This document shows, piece after piece, positions 56,201 to 64,000 of a stretch of DNA of 64,000 bases; position 1 is the stretch's first letter; each line of letters starts with the position of its first letter. Position numbers and translations under genes: made by a program. The stretch comes from Hahella chejuensis KCTC 2396. GTDB taxonomy: Bacteria > Pseudomonadota > Gammaproteobacteria > Pseudomonadales > Oleiphilaceae. The stretch lies in assembly GCF_000012985.1 (NCBI RefSeq), contig NC_007645.1:3564501-3628500 (forward strand), read 5' to 3'. The notes beneath the pieces are model-generated. The model was not told where the DNA came from. It did not search any database and worked only from the letters and a program-made list of their open reading frames with translations.

Positions 56201-59200
56201 GATTCACCTCTTTCATCGCGGCGCTGTCCGCCGCCTGTTCAAACCAATAAGGCTTCGTATCGAAGACATAACCCGGTAAATGCAGACGACGATAAGCGCC
56301 GTCCGTAAACAAGGGCGTCCAATCAATCAGCGCGCCCTGTTGATATTGCGCCTGGGCTTCCAGCATCACCGCCGTCCAGTCGTTTTGCGACCGCTCAGGC
56401 GTCCAGTGCGAAGTTTTGCCAGCACACTTTTCCTGATGAGCGGCGTCGGTCTCGCGAATCTGCTCCACCAGATCTACGGTGGAGCGCGCGATCCAACTCA
56501 GGCGATAAGGAAAGGCCTCGCGACCGGTATTCAACGTAAAGGCAATGTCCGCCAACTCGTGATCGGAGGCGTGCAGGCGGTCCAGTAATTGCGCCTTCAT
56601 GCACGCCAGCGAGTACGGCGTTTTGGCGCTGAGGGTGACTAACCAGCATGGCCTCTCCGCCCGTTTGACGACCGGCGACGGCAACCCCTCTGACACAATG
56701 ACATGCGCGTTGGAGCCGCCAAATCCGAATGAACTGATCCCCGCCACTCTCGGGACCGCCGCTTCCCAGGCGCAATTCTCGGTCAGCAGACGGAACGGGC
56801 CCTCGTTGAGACGAATCATGGGATTCAGGCGATGGAAATGGATATTCGCCGGCAGTCGCCGATGTTGCAGACACAGCAGCACCTTCAGCAGCGACGCCAT
56901 TCCCGCCGCAGGCTCCAGGTGACCGATATTGGATTTCACCGCGCCCAGCGCGATACTTCCCTCGCGTCGGTTCGGCGCCAGCGCGCGGAACGCCTGATGC
57001 AGGGCGTCGATTTCAATGGGGTCGCCCAGTTGCGTGCCGGTGCCATGGGTCTCGATATAGCTGACCCGCTGCGCCAGTTCCGGCGTGTAGGCCTTTTGCA
57101 GCAACGCTGACTGCGCCTGTGGATTCGGCGCGGTCAACGAGTTCGCGCGCCCGCCATGGTTTTCCGCAGAGGCTTCAATCACGCCATAAATGCTGTCGCC
57201 GTCCCGTTGCGCATCCGCCAGGCGTTTGATCACCACGCACCCTACGCCCTCCGCCCGCACATAGCCGTTGGCGCCGTCATCAAAGGTCGCACAGCGGTAA
57301 TCGGGTGAAAGCACGCCCATGCTTTGCGCCGCATCGCTGATAGCGGGGTCGATCAGCAGACTTACCGCGCCCACCAGCGCCACATCACACTCGTTGCGCT
57401 GCAAAGACATCACCCCGCGATTCACCGCCACCAGCGCGCTGGAACAGGCGGTGTCGATGGTCTGACTGGGGCCGTTGAAGTTGAGCAGGTACGACACCCG
57501 GTTAGCCAGCATGGCATGGGCGTTACCAGTGGCGGCGTAGGGGTGCGAGCTTTGCCCCCAGGTCTGCAGCAGCGTCTGATAATCGTTGAACTGCACCCCG
57601 GCGAACACGCCTACATTACTCAGTAATGCCGGCGCATATCCGGCGTCGGTCAGGGCGTTGTAGCTGGTCTGCAAAAACAGACGGTGCTGCGGGTCCATCA
57701 GCATCGCCTCGCGGGCGGACAGGCCAAAGAAGCGGGCGTCAAAACGCTCAATATCGTCAATGGTTCCCGCGTAGTAGTTTTTATCTCCCCAGCGCTCCAC
57801 ACGGCGAATGGCGCTGCGGTTCGCCGTCAGCAGCTCCCAGAATGCGTCCAGATCCGCCGCTCCCGGCATGACGCCGCTCATGCCAATGATGGCGAAGCCT
57901 TGCTCTGATACTGTCTCCTCGGAGCGTCCCTCCGCAGACGTCTGCGGCGCCGACGCAACAACGGCGGCTTGAGAAGACTCGCCGGATAACGCCGCCTCGG
58001 TCTGCGCATCAGCGTCGTCCGATTCGGCGGCGTCCGCCAGAGTGGCGCCCTGTTGCAGCAGATATTCCGCCAGTCGCTGGATGTTGTTGTAGCTGAACAA
58101 GGCGTTAGGCGGAACCTGAGCGCCGAAGGTCTTGCCGATATCCTGCGCCAGGGTTTGCATCATGACGGAGTTGAGGCCCAGGTCGCCCCAGCTTTTGTCT
58201 GCACTGATATCCTCTTCCGAAAGCCGGGTTAAGGCTTGCACCAGACGGGTCAGCCCCGCCTGGATCTGCGCTTCGGAGGCGACGGCCTGAGACGGGTTTT
58301 GACTGGCGCTTTTAGCCTGTTGTTTGGGCTCTTGGACGGTCGTCGACGTAAAGCGCTCGCGGATCTTCTCCTGATCGCCCACCAGTCCCATAACCTGGTC
58401 ATACTGATCGGCGACGCCGTTAATCCAAGTGATGAAGAACGCCGCGCCCTGCGCCAGCGTCAGCGGCGAAAACCCATAATGACGCCGCAGATAGTCCGCC
58501 AGAGAGCGATACTGATCCATCAGGTTTTCGCTGTCCTGATCGTCGATCCACAACGGCCAGTTAATAGACAGCGTATGGCCTTTGCGCGCCCCTTGTTTAA
58601 TTAGTCGATTGCGCTCCGCCGCAAACTCGTCAAGAAAGCGGTTGGCGGCGACGTAGTCGCACTGCCCCACATTGCCCATGATGCTGGACATGGAAGAAAA
58701 CAGGCAGAAGAAGTCCAGTTCCAGATGGGCCGTGCAACGGTCCAGTTGCCGGGTCCCCTCCACCTTCGCCGCCATCACCGCGGAAAAGTCCGCCAGCGAC
58801 TTGTTCTGCACCTGGGCGTCTTTCAACACGCCGGCGGACTGAATGACGCCATGCAAACAGCTATGCTTTTGCAGTACATCCGCAATCAGGCGCTGCGCCT
58901 GAACCGGGTCGGCGATATCGGCTTGCTGGTAACTGATTTCACCTTGCGGCCATTGCTGCAGCCAGGCTTCCCGCTCTGGCGACAGGGCGGAGCGTCCGAC
59001 CAGAATCACGTTGGCGTTGTAGTCCGCTTGCAGACGTTGGGCGATTTCTTTGCCGATCATGCCCATGCCGCCGCTGATCAGATATACGCCCTCCTGGCGC
59101 AGACGTGCTCCCTGAGCGGGTTCAATGCAGGTCAGGCTGCGCTCCCGTTGTTCACCTTCCCGGCGTTCCACTTCCTTGAATTCGTCCCCGGTTTCAGCCT

Positions 59201-62200
59201 GTTCCGCCAACAGCCAGCGCCAATCCTCCAACTCCCAAGATCCAGCGGGTTTGGCGATCTGCGCCTGCCGGTAGCTAACATGAGTATTCTCCAGCGCCAG
59301 CACTCGGAAAACCCCGCCCATGGCGATGCTCTCCGGGGTTTGCCTGCTGTCGTTGACGTTCAGTATGACGCAAGGGCGCGAACAGGCCTGCATCGCCTTC
59401 GCCAGGTTCAACGCCGACGCGTCGCTCCAGGAGACGTTGCCGTTAATCCAATAAATCTCTTCCTGATTCAGTTCATGAGCGATGTAATCCAGCGCCTGGG
59501 TGAAATCCTCCAGGCGATCGGGCCGCAGGGTCAGCACATCATGTTGGAAACTCAACGCTGCGCCCGGACGGATGCGCAGCACCCGCGCGCCGTCGATCAA
59601 TGTCGGCAATGCCTGCTCTGACGGAGCCATCACCGCCACCAGGGGGATTGGCTTTGACAATGTTGGGGGTTCCGTGTGGCGCCATACAGGGGTCAACAAT
59701 ACAGCGGGCGTCGAGTCCGGTCTCGGCGCTGAAGAGGGCCCGGCAGGTTTAGCAGAATCAGTCGCCGCCGAAACGGCTTCCGCCTGCAGCGTCGGCGCCC
59801 AGTAAAGATCGCGGGCGAAAGGATATTTAGGCGCGCCTCGCAGCAGTGACTTCACCGGAAAGACGGGGGCGAAATCCACGCGATCCCCTTGCAGGTAAGC
59901 GCGCATTAACGACGCCAATGACTCGTTCGCCGGGCTATTCGTTTGCGGACTATTTGTTTGCGGACTGTCCGTTTGCAGACTGTCTGCGCTTTCCAGGCTG
60001 TCGATCAATACGCTTGCGGATTCTACGACATAACACTCCCGCTCGGCGTGATGTTGGCGGGCGCAGCACAGGGTGTAGCTCAGGCTGTATAAATTGATTT
60101 GCGGTTGCGCGCGCAAATACGCCGCCAGCTGCTGTTTCACCCGTCGCAGACCGCTGCGATTGGGCGCCGACAGGGCAATAAGATAGTGCGATTGCGCCGG
60201 GGCTGTTCCGGCGGGTTCCCTCGCCAGGTACTGCTGCAGAACAACGTGGCCATTGGCGCCGCCGGCGCCGAAAGAGCTGAGCCCGGCGAAGCGGGTGGCC
60301 GCTCCCGCCAGGGGCCAGTGCTGCTTTTCCCGCACCAGTTGAAAGCGGGTTTGTTCGATATTCAGATAGGGGTTCTCAATGGCGCAATGCAGCGTGGGAG
60401 CAAGCTGTTCATGGGCGAACTGCTGCACCACCTTGAAGAGGCCCGCCATCGCGGCGGCGGACTCCAGATGCCCGATGTTGCTTTTCACCGAGCCGAGGTA
60501 ACAAGGCGCGTCCGCACCCTCCAGATCAGCGCCGTATGCGTTTTGCAACGCCTGCAGTTCAATGGGGTCGCCCAGACTGGTGCCGGCGCCATGGGCCTCG
60601 ATGTAGTTAACCTGAGCGGGATTCACGCCGGACTTACGTATGGCGTCCTGAATCACCCGTTGTTGCGCCCGCGCGGACGGGACCGTAAAGCTGCTGGTCT
60701 TGCCGCCGGAATTAATCGCCGTGGCGCGCACGATAGCGTAAATCACATCCTGATCGCGCACCGCGTCGGCGACGGTCTTTAACACCACCACCGCCGCGCC
60801 TTCGCCGGGAACATAGCCGTCCGCCTCCACGCCGAACGCGTGACAATGGCCGCTGGCGCTGAGGAACTTGCCCTGCGACAGCAGCCGGTATTTGCCCGGG
60901 TGCGCCATGATATTCACGCCGCCGGCCAGCGCCATGCGGCAATCCCCCAGACGCAGGCTGTTGCACGCCATGTGCAGCGCGGTCAAAGAGCCTGAGCACA
61001 TGGTGTCCACGGTGAGACTGGGGCCTTGCAGATCGAACGCATAGGACACGCGATTGGCGATGGCAGCGAACGAACTGCTTACGACTCTGCCGGGGGCGTC
61101 CAAGTCCTGATAATGGCCGAACATGGCGGCGGCGAACACGCCCACCTCCTGGGTTGGCGAAGCGAAATAACCGGCGTCTTCCAAGGCATGGTAACTGACT
61201 TGCAGAAAACGTCTTTCCTGAGGATCAAGCAGCGCTGCGTCCACCGGCGCGATGTTGAAAAAAGCCGGATCGAACTCAGCGACGCCCGCCATAAAACCGC
61301 CATGACGGCCATAGGCGGCGTCCGCCTGCGCAGCGGAGGCGGAGTAATCACGCCGCCAGTCCCAGCGATCCTGCGGGATAACGCGCACAGCGTCTTCGCC
61401 GTCCGCCAGAGAACGCCAGAACGCGTCCGGCGTCGCGCCATTAGGGAACTCTCCCGCCATGCCGACGATAGCGATGTCGTCGTCCCGATAAGCGTCCGGC
61501 GAGAGTTTGGGTTCGTTGGTCACCGCTGGATTCGTGTCGCCTTCATGCGTTTTGACAAGTTCAGAGCCGGTTTTTGTGGCGTCAGATGCATTGTCTACGG
61601 CAGCGGTTTGCGCTTGTCCGGCAGGTATTTTGTCCACTTCCTGGGCCGTGGCGGCGCCATCCGTGTCCGCCAGACAGGCGCATAACAGCGGCTGCGCCCG
61701 CTCCATCAAATGCTCCGCCAATTGCCTGATAGTGGAACACTCAAACAAGATAGCGCGACTGAGTTTGAAGTCGCCCTCGGGCGATAACTGCGCCGCAATG
61801 TCCGTGCTGATCTGAATGCTGGCGACGCTGTCGAGGCCTTTGTCCAGCAGGTTGTCATCGTCCTTCAGGGTTTTCAGTCCGCTATGGCGGCGAACGATGT
61901 CTTTCAGCCAGCGTCGTGTTTTCTCTTCTAATGCGTCCTTGTCTATTAACGATACAGACATTGACGATACTGACATTGGCGCTACTGGCGCTGAGGAGTC
62001 AGGAGCGGCCTGAGATTGCGTCTCTCTCGCTGGAGCCTCCCTGTCCCCGCGCAATGCCGCCATTCCCTCTGCTGCGCCGTCGTAGATCACCAGATGGCGC
62101 TCTCCCGTGACCAAGGCGGATAGCATGCGCTCACAGGCGGGGCCAGGCTCCATGGGACGCAGTGCTGATCCGTCGGTCATCTGCATGCCCTGAGAGCGCC

Positions 62201-63299
62201 ACAGGCCCCAGGCGAAGCTATACCAGTTGGGCAATTGCTCCGACGCCAGTTCGACGAACTCATTGGCCGCCCCATAGGCGCATTGCCCAATGTTGCCGAG
62301 CGTCGCCGTCAGGGAACTGAAGTTGACCACGTACTGGGGTCGGTAATCCTGCTGCAACGCCGCCAGATTCAACACCACGCCGACTTTGGCGAGCAAGGTC
62401 CGGTGCAGGCGCTCCGCGCTCAGGTTATGAAAAAGACAATCGTCCAGCGTTCCCGCCAGATTGAACACCGCCTTGATCGGACCGAATCCTTGCTCGATAT
62501 GAGTGAAAGCCGCTTTCAGCACGCCATAGTCCGTGGCGTCGACGCGCAGGTAACTTTTCACGCCATACGCCTTCAAAGTCTGCGTCAAGGCGGCGTCAGG
62601 CGCTTTGCGGCCCAGTACGAATAAATTCAGGCGACGGGAAGACTGCAGCACGCGAATCAGTTCCTGACCCACGCCGCCGGCGCCGCCGATCAGCACAATA
62701 TTGTCGCCGTCGTTGAACGGGGTTTGACTCGCATCGCCCTGCCCCGCGGCGATCCAGGACTCCGTGCGCAGGCCCGACTCGTCAAAGCGCAGGCGGCGTC
62801 CCGGCCAGGCGAGCGCGGCGGCGATGCGGCCTGATAACGATGCGCCAACAGGACCGGAGGGAATGCGTGCGGAAGTGAAGACGCAACGGGGCATTTCCAG
62901 ACAGGCGGAACGGGCCAGCCCGTCGAATAATGCACTGAGCGCATCGGATTGCGAATGGAACGACAGCAGGCGCATCTGGCGATTCTGAGCGAATACCCAG
63001 CGCAGCAACTCAAGGCTGCGACGGCTATGGGACATCCAGCTCCCCTGAGTCAGCGAGGCCACAGCCTGATTGCGTCCGGCAATCACTGCAACAATATCCC
63101 GACCGCCGTCGATCCGGGCCAATTCAGCCTGCATGGCCGCCTCATCCGCGACCTGATCCAGGCGCAAAACCGCCGCGCCCATATGGCGTGCGGCCTCCGC
63201 CGCCTCGGCGCTGTCCGTCGCCAGCAGCACTCGCTCCGCTTGAATTTCGCCGAAGGGAGGCGCGGCGACCTCCGTCAATTGCCGTCTTAATATTTCCAT
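56190..63299 (-). CDS. trans-AT polyketide synthase, KR-ACP-KS-KR-ACP-KS
   Basis: 2369 residues. KR1 about 1-380 with structural subdomain first (GGAGGVG 205-211; LAGTLDD). ACP1 S491. KS1 about 607-1030 (C768 in DTMCSGS, H903, H944) and linker YPFARDLYW. KR2 about 1200-1600 (GGMGMIG 1410-1416; Y1549; LKD). ACP2 S1711 in LGLNSVM. KS2 about 1801-2210 (C1952, H2085, H2127) ending in FDTKPYWFE. No AT or DH domain is present, so extender units must come from a separate AT. The LDD/LKD motifs suggest B-type ketoreduction. The protein starts inside a module: its KR and ACP need a KS from an upstream protein. The ribosome-binding site is weak. Confidence 0.93.
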   Translation of the reverse strand: MEILRRQLTEVAAPPFGEIQAERVLLATDSAEAAEAARHMGAAVLRLDQVADEAAMQAELARIDGGRDIVAVIAGRNQAVASLTQGSWMSHSRRSLELLRWVFAQNRQMRLLSFHSQSDALSALFDGLARSACLEMPRCVFTSARIPSGPVGASLSGRIAAALAWPGRRLRFDESGLRTESWIAAGQGDASQTPFNDGDNIVLIGGAGGVGQELIRVLQSSRRLNLFVLGRKAPDAALTQTLKAYGVKSYLRVDATDYGVLKAAFTHIEQGFGPIKAVFNLAGTLDDCLFHNLSAERLHRTLLAKVGVVLNLAALQQDYRPQYVVNFSSLTATLGNIGQCAYGAANEFVELASEQLPNWYSFAWGLWRSQGMQMTDGSALRPMEPGPACERMLSALVTGERHLVIYDGAAEGMAALRGDREAPARETQSQAAPDSSAPVAPMSVSSMSVSLIDKDALEEKTRRWLKDIVRRHSGLKTLKDDDNLLDKGLDSVASIQISTDIAAQLSPEGDFKLSRAILFECSTIRQLAEHLMERAQPLLCACLADTDGAATAQEVDKIPAGQAQTAAVDNASDATKTGSELVKTHEGDTNPAVTNEPKLSPDAYRDDDIAIVGMAGEFPNGATPDAFWRSLADGEDAVRVIPQDRWDWRRDYSASAAQADAAYGRHGGFMAGVAEFDPAFFNIAPVDAALLDPQERRFLQVSYHALEDAGYFASPTQEVGVFAAAMFGHYQDLDAPGRVVSSSFAAIANRVSYAFDLQGPSLTVDTMCSGSLTALHMACNSLRLGDCRMALAGGVNIMAHPGKYRLLSQGKFLSASGHCHAFGVEADGYVPGEGAAVVVLKTVADAVRDQDVIYAIVRATAINSGGKTSSFTVPSARAQQRVIQDAIRKSGVNPAQVNYIEAHGAGTSLGDPIELQALQNAYGADLEGADAPCYLGSVKSNIGHLESAAAMAGLFKVVQQFAHEQLAPTLHCAIENPYLNIEQTRFQLVREKQHWPLAGAATRFAGLSSFGAGGANGHVVLQQYLAREPAGTAPAQSHYLIALSAPNRSGLRRVKQQLAAYLRAQPQINLYSLSYTLCCARQHHAERECYVVESASVLIDSLESADSLQTDSPQTNSPQTNSPANESLASLMRAYLQGDRVDFAPVFPVKSLLRGAPKYPFARDLYWAPTLQAEAVSAATDSAKPAGPSSAPRPDSTPAVLLTPVWRHTEPPTLSKPIPLVAVMAPSEQALPTLIDGARVLRIRPGAALSFQHDVLTLRPDRLEDFTQALDYIAHELNQEEIYWINGNVSWSDASALNLAKAMQACSRPCVILNVNDSRQTPESIAMGGVFRVLALENTHVSYRQAQIAKPAGSWELEDWRWLLAEQAETGDEFKEVERREGEQRERSLTCIEPAQGARLRQEGVYLISGGMGMIGKEIAQRLQADYNANVILVGRSALSPEREAWLQQWPQGEISYQQADIADPVQAQRLIADVLQKHSCLHGVIQSAGVLKDAQVQNKSLADFSAVMAAKVEGTRQLDRCTAHLELDFFCLFSSMSSIMGNVGQCDYVAANRFLDEFAAERNRLIKQGARKGHTLSINWPLWIDDQDSENLMDQYRSLADYLRRHYGFSPLTLAQGAAFFITWINGVADQYDQVMGLVGDQEKIRERFTSTTVQEPKQQAKSASQNPSQAVASEAQIQAGLTRLVQALTRLSEEDISADKSWGDLGLNSVMMQTLAQDIGKTFGAQVPPNALFSYNNIQRLAEYLLQQGATLADAAESDDADAQTEAALSGESSQAAVVASAPQTSAEGRSEETVSEQGFAIIGMSGVMPGAADLDAFWELLTANRSAIRRVERWGDKNYYAGTIDDIERFDARFFGLSAREAMLMDPQHRLFLQTSYNALTDAGYAPALLSNVGVFAGVQFNDYQTLLQTWGQSSHPYAATGNAHAMLANRVSYLLNFNGPSQTIDTACSSALVAVNRGVMSLQRNECDVALVGAVSLLIDPAISDAAQSMGVLSPDYRCATFDDGANGYVRAEGVGCVVIKRLADAQRDGDSIYGVIEASAENHGGRANSLTAPNPQAQSALLQKAYTPELAQRVSYIETHGTGTQLGDPIEIDALHQAFRALAPNRREGSIALGAVKSNIGHLEPAAGMASLLKVLLCLQHRRLPANIHFHRLNPMIRLNEGPFRLLTENCAWEAAVPRVAGISSFGFGGSNAHVIVSEGLPSPVVKRAERPCWLVTLSAKTPYSLACMKAQLLDRLHASDHELADIAFTLNTGREAFPYRLSWIARSTVDLVEQIRETDAAHQEKCAGKTSHWTPERSQNDWTAVMLEAQAQYQQGALIDWTPLFTDGAYRRLHLPGYVFDTKPYWFEQAADSAAMKEVNHGS

Positions 63300-63418
63300 T
63301 CAAACACCACTGTAAATATGCGTTGAGTCTTCCGTGTTGCTGCGCCGAAGCCTTCTACAGCCAAACCATCCCCATAGCGCCGCCAGCGACGCTATGTTTT
63401 CGCCCACAGCCGGCGCGA

Positions 63419-63973
63419 TTAACGAATGTAGCGCCCGTCCAGATATTTCATCGCCAGATCCAGATAATTGGGGTATTCGGAATGCCGGATCAGCTCGAAA
63501 AAGAACATTTCCCGAGTGATCAGCTGCACGCTGTTTTGTTCAAGGCGCCGCAACGCCGCCTCGTGATCGGTGCGCGAACGCGCGGAGCAGGTGTCCGCCA
63601 GCACAAACACCTCTTTGCCCTGGGCTTTTAAGCGCAGCGCAGATTGCAACAGGCAGACGTGGGTTTCCGCTCCCGCCAGCACGTAATGATCGCGTCTGGC
63701 GGCCTCCACAGAATGGGCGACGGCCTGTTCCTGCATGAAATCGAAGTGGGTTTTCTCCAGATATTCCGCGCCTTTCGCCACCTCGGTCAGAGATTGCGAC
63801 AGCTTGCCGAGCTTTTTGTGCTCGATGATCTGGGTGGGAACCTGCAGATCGCAACACATGTCCGCCAGCCAGCGGCAGTCGTTCAATAACTGGGTGCCGT
63901 TTTGCAGCAGCGGTATCAATTCCAGCTGCATGTTGAAAATAACCACGGAAGCTTTGTCTTTTTGTAACAACAT
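63419..63973 (-). CDS. isochorismatase-like hydrolase with altered catalytic Asp
   Basis: A 184-residue cysteine-hydrolase fold protein. The nucleophile region AETHVCLLQSALRL (Cys) and EKTHFDF (Lys) match the family, but the catalytic Asp expected in the first strand (usually 'hhxDhQ') is Asn: SVVIFNMQ, read as AAC. So the Asp-Lys-Cys triad is incomplete unless another residue takes over. It lies 119 bp upstream of the KR-first PKS gene and on the same strand, and may tailor or guard the polyketide; YcaC-like amidases are the nearest simple relatives. The last 27 bases of the window hold only its leader. Confidence 0.82.
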   Translation of the reverse strand: MLLQKDKASVVIFNMQLELIPLLQNGTQLLNDCRWLADMCCDLQVPTQIIEHKKLGKLSQSLTEVAKGAEYLEKTHFDFMQEQAVAHSVEAARRDHYVLAGAETHVCLLQSALRLKAQGKEVFVLADTCSARSRTDHEAALRRLEQNSVQLITREMFFFELIRHSEYPNYLDLAMKYLDGRYIR

Positions 63974-64000
63974 CGTCTGATTCCTTTTAAACCCGTTTGA

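Overview
The window looks like part of the chromosome of a free-living, probably marine gammaproteobacterium. Codon use and gene style remind me of Hahella, but that is recollection and I could not check it. No rRNA, tRNA or CRISPR array is visible.

1-11.0 kb (minus strand): left-edge part of a hybrid NRPS gene cluster. The operon runs from a small acyl carrier protein at 10995 to an NRPS that leaves the window at base 1: ACP, acyl-CoA dehydrogenase, stand-alone adenylation enzyme, C-A-PCP-E NRPS, discrete acyltransferase, C-A NRPS. Pocket residues read by eye give DVWHYSLID (serine) for the stand-alone enzyme and DLTKVGEVG (asparagine) for the C-A-PCP-E protein. Serine enzyme + ACP + dehydrogenase + acyltransferase is the set used to make aminomalonyl-ACP in zwittermicin and colibactin, and Asn followed by an epimerase is how N-acyl-D-Asn prodrug leaders are made.

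11.4-18.7 kb (plus strand): a divergent iron-siderophore uptake operon (binding protein, two permeases, ATPase, a Suc_Fer/Apd1-type Fe-S protein, TonB-dependent receptor) behind a good Fur-box candidate. A strong hairpin separates it from a convergent ATP-grasp ligase gene.

20.2-22.6 kb: a chemoreceptor with a haem-type sensor domain lies between two copies of a REP-like inverted repeat; a fragment of a LysR regulator follows the second copy.

22.7-42.6 kb (minus strand): a complete type 2 BREX (Pgl) phage-defence operon, less GC-rich than its flanks: HTH regulator, pglW, an inserted SMC-like ATPase plus TOPRIM-like pair, pglX, pglY, pglZ, brxD, brxHI. The inserted pair resembles a PARIS/OLD-like defence module nested in the operon.

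43.0-51.7 kb: two periplasmic solute-binding proteins, a large secreted G8/beta-helix protein split by one in-frame stop, a nine-copy 8-bp tandem repeat, two adjacent Imm11-type immunity genes without a toxin, and a MITE-like element.

51.7-64 kb (minus strand): the end of a trans-AT polyketide synthase cluster: isochorismatase-like protein, PKS (KR-ACP-KS-KR-ACP-KS), PKS (ACP-KS-ACP-TE) and an MFS exporter. No AT domain is present in either PKS. The upstream part of this assembly line lies beyond the right edge.
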